This document shows, in pieces, positions 46,555 to 57,524 of a stretch of 64,000 bases of DNA; position 1 is the first letter of the stretch; every line of letters begins with the position of its first letter. The stretch lies in NCBI RefSeq assembly GCF_027744825.2, contig NC_071348.1:3788563-3852562 (forward strand), in the 5' to 3' direction. The notes below the pieces were generated by a model that saw only the letters and a list, made by a program, of their open reading frames with translations, had not been told where the DNA came from and made no database searches. Source of the DNA: Synchiropus splendidus. Taxonomy: Eukaryota; Chordata; Actinopteri; Syngnathiformes; Callionymidae. A program made the translations under genes and the position numbers.

Positions 46555-48690
46555 GTAAGTTTATATTTTCCTATGTATTATCCATGTTTTATTTAGTATG
46601 TTCATAAGGAGCAAACTGCAAAAAGTTGCTATTTTCAGTCAGTTTCGTTGCGCCCTGAATACATGGTTTAATATTTATTTTATTTTATTTAAGTCATTAC
46701 AACACGTCAATATTGCCGTTAAACACGTTTTGTTAACATTTTTAGTATGAATACAGTTATCGCGAGATTTTCACGCGAATTGAAAACGAGATCTCCTCTT
46801 TCTCTGCAGGATACCTTTTTTTATTTACGTTTTCTGTTTCCGGTGTGCGGTATTTTCAAATGCACTTTGAAAAAATGATGCAGTTCAGTTGTCAAAAACG
46901 TTGTGAACATGTGTGGAAAAGGCTGTGGGAAGAGTGGAGACGCAGAAGCACTAAAATATAGGTGTTCAGCATGTGCTTTGTGAAGTTAATGTTTCAGTGA
47001 ATGCTATTATTCAACTGCCTCCGGCCTCGACGTATGTGAGTGTGTGCAAATGTTTTGCTAAAGATGAAGTGCCACGCACAAGTCTCATCCATTTATTGAA
47101 AAACGTGTCGGCCAGCGACAGACAGGAAGCAGGAGCTGTGGCACATTAGGTGAGAATGATGCTATTTTTGTCACTTTTCTGAGTGAGCAGCATCGAATCC
47201 CAAAAACCTGTGAGCAACCAGTCCACACTAGTGTCGACAAACAACCTCCCTTCATCCTGTATCTATGCTAAGCCATGATAATTCGTTTTCAAGTGTGCAC
47301 TTTTCCTGTCTGCCCATTATATTCCTGCACAACAGTCAGGAGTCAAACAAACACGATTATTGGATTGTGTCTTGTTGGTGTTACTCACCGCGTGTCTGTT
47401 GGTTGAACCTGACAGACAGGGCTTTGTTGTTAATCCTCCTCTCAGGGTGCAAACGTTGGTTTTCTCTTCACCCAAGTGTCGTGTTCACGCCCCCGCGCTT
47501 GTCATGCTCCGATCCCGCGCCGTGCTCACGGCCAGGGAGGGAAAACCTCGATTCTGGAGGCTTTGATCTTTCCAGAATATTATTTCATGGATTAGATATC
47601 GAGGCCTGAATGATGCATTTTGTACCTGCAACACAATTCGTTCTCAGTCGTGACAAGCTCACTATTCTCAAACACCTCGCCGTGGAAACCAGACCAGTAT
47701 GAAAGATAATCCCGAGGGAATGTCCTCGATAAAATATAGCTTCAAAAACAGCCTCCCCACGTTCATGCCGTGCATCTGTGAGCCACTTATCATCTCGCTG
47801 ACTCAACAATCTTAACCTTAAACCGCTGACCGAATGTCAGATGCCACACTACACCGGCTGTGTACCCCGAGTTCTCCTGGCTGTAAATAGCTCCTGACCT
47901 ACATTTGTTTGACCAAGTTATCAGTAAACTCAGACTGTCAACAGTGTGAGACCTGCCTGTTTATTTCTTCATTAAAGGCAAGGCGGATGTTTACTTGAGT
48001 TGAATAAACCTGCGGGATGTGAGCTGAAGATGTTCAAGTCCCTGAATACCCTGCAACAATTGAAGCCCTGGTAAGACTTGTAAGAGCCAAGATGAACCAT
48101 AAAAACTTCTCCACAACAGACTCATTCCTGACTTCTCTAGTCACACCCATTGATGACCTCCTCATCTCTTCTGGCTCTGACTCCGAGTCCAGCCAATACG
48201 CAGCCCAATAGCTTTCAGTGGAGAATAAATGCATGGAATAATATGCAGTAATGTTCCGGCACAGGGCCGTCTGTGGCCCGCGGGTTGCTCCTTGCTCCGG
48301 TCAGAGCTCACTGACTCAAACAGGAAGCCAGCTTCTTGGACGAATTTAATGTCAGCCGAGGTCGTACAGATCAACTTGAGAATGTCAGACTCAGAGATGC
48401 GGTCAGATGTGTGGGGATCGTCGGAATCGGTCAACAAGAAACTTTGGAACTCTCTGTGCGAGGAGACGGAGCAGGAAAATTCCAGACAGGATTTGTTACA
48501 TACTTGTTTAAGTCACAAGGATATTAAAGCAGTAGCACAAATATAGGAGGCGTGACGGAGGTTATGATGGCTGGAGATGACACATTTTATCTTTAAAGTC
48601 AATGAAATATTTCAGACAGCTGTGAGTTCCACCAGCCTTGAGCTGAACCTTGGATGAGACCCTTCTTGATTCTGTTTTTCCCGGGGACAG
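46555..48690. other. Presumed first intron of FXYD6-like gene
   Basis: If the exon ending at 46554 is the untranslated first exon, this 2.1 kb is intron 1. I see no other gene in it. Confidence 0.35.
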
Positions 48691-48695
48691 GTACC

Positions 48696-51600
48696 ATGGA
48701 GTTGGCAGTTTTGGTGGCTCTGAGTTCTTGTCTGGCTCCGGCACTGGGTGAGTATTAACCCTAAAGCTGCACCTTCCCTTCACCTCTCTACCTAAACGGT
48801 GGATGTGTCTGTGCGACAGGCTCTGCGTTTGGCAGGGAGATGTTCGGTGAGTCTTGCTGGCAGCATGGTGCTTGCGGCTCCCACGTTTCATTCGTTCACC
48901 CTCAGCCTTTCACAGCTTCTTGAGATTGCAAGCATGCATGCTCACAATAAACAGCCTTGAAGACAGAATTAAAATTAAATTTAATTAAAGTTTAAAAGTG
49001 GAATATTCAGTTTGAACATTATAATTTCAAATAGATTCAAATGTCAATTGTTGATTTTTTTAAAAACATTTTTTCATCATTTTATTTTTTTATTGTTAGT
49101 TTTAAATTCTCTTTTTTATCTAACATTTTTATATTTATTTTTTATTACTTTTAATAGATTTTTTTATTCTTTATAGATGATGCTGTTGATTATTAATATC
49201 ATATTACTTGATTTAAATGTAAACATTAGCTGCCATATCCACATACAGCGTGACTGCTCATGGAAAGCAGCAGAGTTGGGAGGTGTGTGTGCTGGAACTG
49301 TGACGGAGCCACTGAACACCTGAGAAGCTGCTGAACCAGCTGCTGCAGTTTAACACGATAAAGATGGAGCTTCAGCTAAACGGTTGAGCAGTTTGAAACT
49401 GGCTAGTAACCTTCCATCTTCCCTTTTAACGTGGGACTATGCAGTGTGTTCTGTCTAACGTCCTCATGCCAGGCACTCCCTCTGGGACCATCCCCCCCCG
49501 AGTGGCACTTCGGTTTGACGTCATCTGTGCTTCTCTTGAGCAAGCTCATCGATGGCTTTCCTTCGACACTGAGGTCAGGTCGCAGGGGCAGCAGTCTCAG
49601 TCAAAAGGCCGAGACCGTCCTGCTTGTTCTGGCACTCTTCCAGAGGAGTCGCGAGCAGCAGCTCTCCTCTGAGCTCCTCACCCTTCGGGAGGGAGAAATG
49701 TTCTCTGCATCACTGCCCGACGCTCGTGACAGCAGGAGGAAAACAACAGGCGCTCACAGCCAGCAGAGCACGGCATGTTGAAGTCGCTACTGGCAGCGTT
49801 TTAAACAGTCCAGTGATGTTCAGATGTTGAGGCCATACGGTTCAGCTCTTCAGATCCCAGCGACTCTCTGTGATCTTTCATGATGCTACACAAGTTGTAC
49901 ACTCCCTCATCTAACTCTGATTTGCTTCTTCCACAGTTTCTGCGGCAGACGACGGTGAGTCCTGCTTCTTCTGATGTTGTCACGGCTCTGCCACGGGAGC
50001 GTTAACCCCATTTCCTGTCTCTTCTCTCCCCCAGACTCCGACAGAGACTTCACTTACGGTGAGTAGCTCAGCTCAGAGTGAGCACAGGAAACATCTGGAG
50101 TGTGTCACGGCAGGCAGTTGTTTCCACTGGTGAAAACGTGTCAGCCGAGGCCATGACTTCTGCGCACACACCTCCATGTATGTTCACCACATGTCCAAGT
50201 CGACAGAGTCTGGTCAGTGAGAGAAAAGAATAACCACCAAATATGACCCGTCTGTCATAAATATTTGGAGAAACAAGTGTGTCACAAATTGAGATGCTGA
50301 ATTTCTCTTCTATAATCAATAAACGAAAGAAAAATAAACACATTAAGCTTTTGGAAAATATAACAATATGGAGATGGGATTCATGAGGAACAAGGCATAT
50401 TATTATTGTGTAATTTATTTTGTGGGGGATTTGATCAAAGAAAAAAATAACTTATCACTTCAAAAAAAGTTAAATTTTTAGAGGTATTGTGTCATAAAAA
50501 AAATATTCAGTGTTACTATAATAATTTTTCTACTAAATCACAAAATAATTTCATATATTTTGTTTTGTAGCATTTAATAGTTGATGTGTAAATGTACGTT
50601 TTTTTATTTGTTAAATTTCACTATTAAATGTATTTTGTATGTATGTTTTTTTAGGAGTATGATATTTTCATCATTGACATTTTTTGTCATGTTGTTTTTT
50701 AATAGTTCTTTGATTTGTTTTTTAAATCAGTCATTTAAATAATAATAATAATAATTTGAGTCTTTGCTACAATATTGAGGACAACATTTAAGAGGATGTT
50801 TGTTGTGAATAATTTCTTTATTTTACTCTTTGACTGGAGAATTGAGAACAAAAATATGGAAAAAAAGGCTTTTCACTTGCCGATATAAAAGTATCATATT
50901 GAGTCACAAACACAGAAATACCAAACAGAATAAACACCTCACCAATATTATGAGCAAAAATGCGGTGTTTTAGATCAAAGCTTAACAAAGGCAGAAGACA
51001 AATTGAGTGGAATAGTTTGACATATATTCAGAGGGATTTCTTTCAGTCTCTTGTTCACATGCTGCTACTTTCTCCCTCAGATTACGAGTCTCTGAGAATC
51101 GGCGGCCTGGTGTTCGCCGTGACTCTCTTCGTCCTGGGCATCGCTCTTGTCGTCAGTAAGTTTGTGTTTCACACTGGAAGCTCACATCCCAGGCCCCGCG
51201 TGCGCGTGTCTTCCCTGTGATCTAAATTCAACCGGCGCTGCCAAACAAGGAGTCGTCTGTTTCACTCCGAGGTCACGGAAGTCTGGAGTCACGGCCACCG
51301 CTTCCTCCACAATCCAGGCTTTTACACTCCTGTAACTTAACTCCACTGCTCCGCCTTCTTCACTGCAGCGCTGCTGCTGCCCAGCCAGTCTGAAACCGAA
51401 TCACCCGATAAATCATCACGTCACACAGAAAGAGGGGCCGAAGTGGGGAACAAATGTAAATCACTTTGTTAAAGAATAACTTCAAAATAAAGTAGTATTC
51501 AGTTGTATTTGAGCGGAACAGGCACGCAGCCTGTGGTGGCGCCTGAATTTTAAAATTTCAAATGAAAGTAGGTGACGTTTGGCGCCCCCTAGTGTCCTAA

Positions 51601-52396
51601 CCAGGGGTCGACCCGCCCACCGTCGCCTCTGAAGAAGCTCTCGACTCTTCTTGGCTCCATTAATGTAGGTCAGTGTCCTGGTCTGGGGTTTCCCTCCGAT
51701 CGTGATGGTAATCTGAAGCTCGTAGAAAGCGCTTTTATCTCTCTCTCTGTCCTGGAACCGTATGCTGATGATGGCTGTTTGAGGCCAATTTCCCAGAATG
51801 CTCAGTCAAACGAGACAAAATCAAATCTCAGATGACGTCTACGGTGTCATGTGGAGGCGGATTCAATATTGAGAGAGGAATGACATGACAGAGATCAGTC
51901 ACATGACCACATGAACCAGTGGAACCTGAGTAATATTCCTGCTGACATCACAGTTGGGTCTTAAAAGTTGTATTTGTGTGCCGACAGGCCGAAAATGCTC
52001 CTGTCCCAAAAGCGACAAGTCCAGGTGAGCGGCGGTCGAGGTGTGTTCCAGCTGTGCGAGCTGACCTTTGATCTCTCCGTTGCTGTTTTCGCAGGTCAAA
52101 AGGTCCAGATTTGGAGTCAGCAGCTGCCAGGGGTAAATGAACTTCCGATTATTTATTCAGCACCAGTCGACATTTAGATCAGACTAGTTTTACCAAGGGA
52201 CATGGGCTCTTGTTCATGGTGTGGAGGTCTCCTCGGTGGGAGGAGGTGAAGCTACAGGAATGGGAAGTGGGTTCACAAAATAAAAGCGTGTCCCTTGGTA
52301 AAACTCGTCCCAGCCCTGTCAGTTTGAACATGTAACATCTCTACGTTGCTCTCTGCCGCCTCGGTGTTTAACGTTTCCAATGTCCCCGCAGCTTGA
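48696..52396 (+). CDS. fxyd6l: FXYD6-like Na,K-ATPase regulator
   Basis: Predicted single-span modulator of Na,K-ATPase. Coding exons: 48696-48747, 48820-48846, 49937-49954, 50035-50058, 51081-51155, 51988-52024, 52095-52132, 52392-52396. All phases match, giving 91 residues (human FXYD6 has 95). Signal peptide MELAVLVALSSCLAPALG resembles the FXYD6 start. A short acidic ectodomain leads to FTYDYESLRIGGLVFAV, close to FXYD6 in this region. The transmembrane helix is followed by SRKCSCPKSDKSRS and a short acidic/Ala tail. ATG 48696 is the first Met in an exon with a clear acceptor and has a Kozak-like ACCATGG. Two very small exons (27 and 18 bases) vary the ectodomain in frame. It sits directly upstream of FXYD7-like in the same orientation. 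FXYD1 or another fish FXYD is the main alternative name. Confidence 0.8.
49573..49665. repeat. Dispersed repeat fragment, copy 2
   Basis: This copy carries the same GGTCAGGTC-CAGGGGCAGCAG core and GGCCGAGAC block as the copy at 15764, in the same orientation. It lies in an intron of the FXYD6-like gene. Confidence 0.55.
52186..52305. repeat. Perfect 17-base inverted repeat in the last FXYD6-like intron
   Basis: AGTTTTACCAAGGGACA at 52186-52202 is the exact reverse complement of TGTCCCTTGGTAAAACT at 52289-52305. They are separated by 86 bases, all inside the intron 52133-52391. Confidence 0.85.
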
Positions 52397-52602
52397 ACCC
52401 GGCGTTTTCCAGGTACAGTACTGAAGATGAATCAAGTCAGTGAAAGACCTGAGCGTCACCTCTGCTTCCTCCCACAGTGACGGGCAACGCTCCGACACCA
52501 TCTTTCCACCGACTCATGAAGCTTTTGTTTTTATGTGCAGTGCCTTCTTTATACCGTAGTAGTAGAGTGTATTTTTATCTCACGTGAATTTCTGATCAAT
52601 GC

Positions 52603-52608
52603 TAAATA
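52603..52608 (+). terminator. Polyadenylation signal AATAAA, FXYD6-like gene
   Basis: AATAAA about 210 bases past the stop codon at 52394-52396. It lies only about 470 bases before the ATG of the next FXYD gene. Confidence 0.6.
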
Positions 52609-52619
52609 AATACTTTTCC

Positions 52620-53076
52620 AAAGCGTCTCTGGAGCCGGCCTTTTTTCAGCTGACTCAGCAGCCGCTTCTGCTGCACGTGCGGCCGAGTGATTTATGTGCT
52701 GCGCTGTGCGCGACTTGTTGTCCTGCGATGCTGAACGACGATCGACGTGGCTCCACTGCAGCGGATCTATACCGGCGCGCTGCTGCTGCCGCCGCTCCTC
52801 TGCAGTGGCTCGGTGTCTCTCACTCAAAAAAAAAAAAGTTGAATACTGTGGGGGGGAACTGCCGCACACCTTAACGCCTTGTTTTAACGCATGCATTTTG
52901 CTGCCTCTGCGCCATTCTTGTCTGCAGTGCCTCATAGTGACCACTAGAGGCCCCCGAGGAGCCTCTAAACGCACGCGGCGCAGTTCTGTCCAGCAGCGTC
53001 GCATTTCTGCTCTGCTGCAGCCGAGAAACCAACTCTTCTAGCTCCATCTGGGTTGAGAAATCTCAGCACCGCGGCC
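52620..53076 (+). promoter_or_regulatory. Probable promoter and 5' UTR of FXYD7-like gene
   Basis: A compact, relatively CpG-rich interval between the upstream polyadenylation signal and ATG 53077. It must hold the transcription start unless the gene is co-transcribed with its neighbour. I see no clear TATA box. Confidence 0.4.
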
Positions 53077-55514
53077 ATGGACAACACAGGTGCGTCCGCT
53101 TGTCGTGTTTGTTCTTTATATTGCAAGAAATGGACTTTTCACGAGTGAATCATGAAACAAAGGAGTGTGAAATTTGTGCTTCCGAGCGCGATTTCCGAAG
53201 TCATTTCGCGTCAGAATGTGTTTAACCTGAGTTACGATTGTCATCTAAAGTCTCGAACACAACTCCAGAGTTCGCGCTTCTACCCGCTTGCCTTGCGAAG
53301 AAGCGCCTTTTTCTGCTGAGCAAAGATGCTGCATTGAGTTGGTCTCGCAGGAGAAGAGGCTGCAGATGCCGCAGGGCTGAGGTGTCTCTGTCTCTCCGCA
53401 GAAGTCAAGTTTCCAGACCAGAGCGCGTTCGAGTACGGTGAGGTCCACACCCGTCCGGAGAGGCGTCTTCATTCCGCTCCTTCTCGGCGGTTCCAGTGTT
53501 GCCGGACACTTTCAACCCTGAGCCGTTTCACATTCTAAATTGGCGATTGTCATTCCAGATCAGTGTAACGGAGCAACATGCCTAACTAGTTTTACTGCTC
53601 GAACCAAAGTTATATCTATCAATAAACCAGACCACGGTCCTTCGGTGGTTGCATTTCATTATTTTTTAGATCTGATTTTATTGTCAGGATGTGTGTAATT
53701 TGACTGTTAATTTTTGTTTTATTTTTTTGTTGTTTTCTATTTTTTTTATTAAATAACGCAGTTAAATGTTCAATCCAAGTTATTTTTCATTTATAAAAAC
53801 TTTTACCCATGAAATGTAAATACAAAAATTCAAAATCCAGATCAATTTCACGTAGATAAAAATGATTTGAACACATCCGTATCCACCTACAGACGTTTTG
53901 TGATTTTTTTTAAAAATTGATTTGGATCTACTCAGCATTCAAGACATTAGGAATCCAAAATATTTCAACCCCAAATTTCATTATTTTGGAAATAATTTAG
54001 AATCAAAGTTGAAGTGATTTAATTCGATTCGATGACGTTACGCGTCAGTCAAAAGTCAAAACTTTCCCAGCGCGTCATTGAGGTGCTGTGAGAGCAGTGG
54101 GACAGCAGGTGGCAGTAGTGAGTGAAGAAGCGCTCGCTGCTGCACTTCTGTCACCGCAAAGAAGAGTCCGCGTGGCGGATCACTGAAAACTGATTTTAAA
54201 ATCGCAGCCATTCATAAAGCATCAAGATATTTTCCCACGTTTTCCTTGATATAAATAAACAACCTGGATTATTGTGCTGCAGAGCTTCAAAACAAAGTGG
54301 AAATAAGGTTTAAAATAAAGCGGGAGGAGGGTGGGGACAGGAGAATCCAGCAGTGAGGAATGGGACGCCATCTGGCCATGAATAAAATTGATGTTTCCCT
54401 CTTATAGATTATGAAACCCTCCAAACCACAGGACTCATCCTCGGCATCGTCATGTTCGTGACTGGCATTTTAATCGCTCTGAGTGAGTCCTCGGTGTTGA
54501 TGTATTTTTTTGTGATGCACCAGCAGTGCGTCAGTAACCATCTATCGTTCCTCAAACAGGTAAAAAATGTACAAAATGTGAAGGATCTTCTTCCAAGTAA
54601 GAGCCCTGCCCGGTGCGGTGGATGGCCTGCTCGTGCATGCTGCGTGACCCACCGTGATGGGGACCTTCTCCAGCAGCATCCCTGAGGAGAAAACACACTC
54701 CCAGCACGTGGCCGAGCGCAGGTGCCGGCTCAGGTGTTGGGAGTGAGTTGGCAGCTGATTGCATGCCCAGTTAAAAACCTGCTCCCTCTGTTGAGAAAAG
54801 ACCCTGTCCAGGTTACAGCGCCCCCTCCTGGTCGCGAGTTCCTATCGAGAGGTAAACCTTCTCCATGCTTCCTTTCACAGGTCCGGCTCCTGCGGGACGG
54901 ACATCCCTCACAAAGAAAGTGAGTTGTTTTAATTTTTCACGTTCAGATGCCTAATGGCTTTTTTTTTAACACATTTTTTTGGTAACTTTTACATTTTGAG
55001 CGTTAAACAGTTTCCCCATATTGCGAGAGTTAAGCAGTTACATGTAAAAAACAGAAATTTTTTTTTATGGTAAATAAAAGAAATAAAAAATGAAAATAAA
55101 TAAAACTTGTAATCCCAAAAATAAATACTGTTTAAAAACACAATGTAATAAAATTTATGTAAAAAAAAAACTTGCACAAAAAAGTAAAAAAAATATATGA
55201 AAAATTAAGTGGTAACTAAAGAAAACTGTTTAAAAAATTCAGTGTAATAAAACAAATAAAAGAAAAATGATGTGTAAAATGAATTTGGGTTTTTAGAAAA
55301 TAAATATTAAATGTTGGCATTAAACATCTGGGTTAAAAAAAATCAATGAAATAGAAGAAATGAAACCTTAACGTTTTATTTGCCTTTTGTGCTGACTCTT
55401 CAAAAAACTTTTTTTTTTTTCATTAAAAATTCCCGAGTGTCTGTGTGAAGTCTGGTGAGAATCTTCCATGTTGTCCTCAACTCATGAGCGTGTCTTCCAG
55501 TGCCTCCTGTATAG
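53077..55514 (+). CDS. fxyd7: FXYD7-like Na,K-ATPase regulator
   Basis: Predicted single-span regulator of Na,K-ATPase. Coding exons: 53077-53089, 53402-53437, 54408-54482, 54560-54596, 54881-54918, 55501-55514. Phases agree, giving 70 residues. There is no signal peptide: the protein begins MDNTEVKFPDQSAFEYDYET, as in human FXYD7, which also lacks one. The FXYD motif is FEYD. The helix GLILGIVMFVTGILIAL is followed by SKKCTKCEGSSSKSGSC, a Ser/Cys-rich tail like that of FXYD7. ATG 53077 has a good context (GCGGCCATGG). The 75-, 37- and 38-base exons exactly match those of the FXYD6-like gene upstream, so the two arose by tandem duplication. I saw no obvious AATAAA close to the stop. Confidence 0.82.
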
Positions 55515-57524
55515 GACGTCCTGTGGTGGGCGAGCGTCGTCATGGGAGCAGCCGCTGCTCACGCAAGGCTCTTCTTTGACTCAGCTGCTCAGGAGGAATT
55601 CAGGACTGGAGATGTCACTTCTCTAGATTTTCTAACCTGATAATATGATGCAGATTATTTAGCATGTTTGGTGGGAACACGCGCAGCATGTTTGAGATTA
55701 GATTAGACGCACTCTTCGCGACGATGAGAAACTCCGCCCTGCTACACCATCGCCTTGTTTTTATTTTCACTATTTGTCTTAACGCTGCCAGCAATGAGCT
55801 TATTTGGTTAGCTATTTTTAAATTTACTCCAACTCTTATTTATGTGTTGTTGTAGTTCAAGTCCAAAAAAAAAAAAGAGGAGACGACAATGAATCAGTTG
55901 TGTTTATTATATATTACTTTCCCAGCTACTTCAAATAAGTTATGACATGATAAACAGAGAAAAACAGGTGGCACATTTGCTCATCACCCAGAAGACTGAA
56001 AGTGAAACATCCCTAAAGGTTAAAGGTCGTTTTGGTTTGCAGTTGGATTTTCCATGCCGCTAGCAGCGCGCAGGTGCAACTTAAAATTCAGCGTGACTCG
56101 CGAGTCATAGCAGGCAAGTCTCACGGTGACACACACTCAGCTGAAGTGCTGCAGGTATTCTGTTGTATCTGAGAATCAATTAAACGAATTGCGTTTCAAA
56201 CTCCGACGTCCGTGCTTTTTTTAACCGGCACGTGGAGGTGGACCTCGGGAGAGAAGCACGTCCTGGGACGTTGTCCTGAGCTCCATATTAAGGATTTCAC
56301 AGAAATCAACTTGAAAGACACGATCGACAACAAGTCAGACCATGTGGTTTGGGTTTGTTTTTGCATCCAAATCAGGATTACTACTGATAGAACTGCTCCG
56401 GGGAGGACTTGAAGCAGCGGCGGGAGGAGGCGCTTCGCTTCTTCAGCAAAACCTTGAGCTGGAAGAGAGGAGCAGGAAAAGGCCACGCGTGGTGAGACTC
56501 GCACATCTATTCCACAGTTGTCTGTCACCACAACCACGCTGACTCACACGCCGGAACATTTCCACACACGCTGAAAACCGTCCACACAAAAAAGCCACGT
56601 GACCTATCAATAAGGAGAGCCATGCTTTCAGGTTCAAATGTGGTTTGACCTCTGACCTTTTGTGGCAACCCTAACATTTTGACGCTGTGAAAACAAGCTC
56701 AAATGGTTTTCCTAGAAAGAGTCTTCACCCAGGCTTACACCCTTGCTTCCTCCCACCTTGTGACTTTGATTCCTCCTCATCTCCTTGTTTCCTTCTCTCT
56801 TCCTCGCACCTTCTTCTCCTCCCTCCTCCTCTGCACTCCTTCATCGCACTCTCCTCTCCTCCCTCTTCCCCCCCCTTTCTCCCCCCTCCTTCCTTGCACC
56901 TTCTTCTCTCCTATCCTCTCTGGTCTCTCCTCCTCTCCTTCCTCGCACCCTCCTCTCCACTCCTCTTCCCCCCTCCCCTGTCTCCTCCCCTCCGTCCTTG
57001 CTCCTTCTTCTCCCTTCTTATCTCCTTGCTCCCTTCTCTCCTCTCCTCTCCTCTCTGGTCTCTCCTCCCCTCCTTCCTCGCACCCTCCTCTCCTCTCCTC
57101 TCCTCTCCCTCCTCCACTCCTCTCCTCCCTCTTCACCTTTCTTCTCTCTCCTCCCTTCCTTCCTTGCACCATCTTCTCTTCCCCCCTCCACTCCTCTCCT
57201 TCCCTCCCTCCTCTCCTCTCTGCTCTCTCCTTCCCTTCCTTCCTTTCTCGCGCCCTCTTCTGCTCCCTCCTCCTCTCTCTCCCTCCTCCACTCCTCTTCT
57301 CTCCTCCCTTTTCACCTCGCTGCTCTCTCGTCCCCTCCCTTCCTTGCACCCTCTTCTCCTTCCTCCTCCACTCCTCTCCAGTCTGCTCTCTCGTCCCCTC
57401 CCTTCCTTGCACCCTCTTCTCCTCCCTCCTCATCCCCTTGTCCCACCTAAATTGAGGCCTGGGTCTTTACTGACTGCTGGTTCAGCGATGTGTGTTTCCA
57501 TGCTGACAAATTCCGTCTGCATTT
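55515..57524. other. Intergenic region between convergent FXYD7-like and NFKBID
   Basis: I see no gene. It contains the 3' UTR of FXYD7-like, that of NFKBID, and a 690-base polypyrimidine minisatellite at 56755-57447. Confidence 0.5.
56755..57447. repeat. Long polypyrimidine minisatellite (CT/CCT-rich)
   Basis: About 690 bases consist almost only of C and T on the plus strand, with diverged tandem copies. For example, CTCTCTGGTCTCTCCTCC recurs near 56918 and 57052, and TGCTCTCTCGTCCCCTCCCT recurs 63 bases apart at 57321 and 57384. It gives spurious Ser/Pro/Leu frames on one strand and Arg/Glu frames on the other. Confidence 0.92.

Noticed and set aside
46258..46558. Short open frames in the CpG-rich segment
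   Set aside because: Interpreted as promoter and 5' UTR; the frames do not join in phase to the coding exon at 48691.
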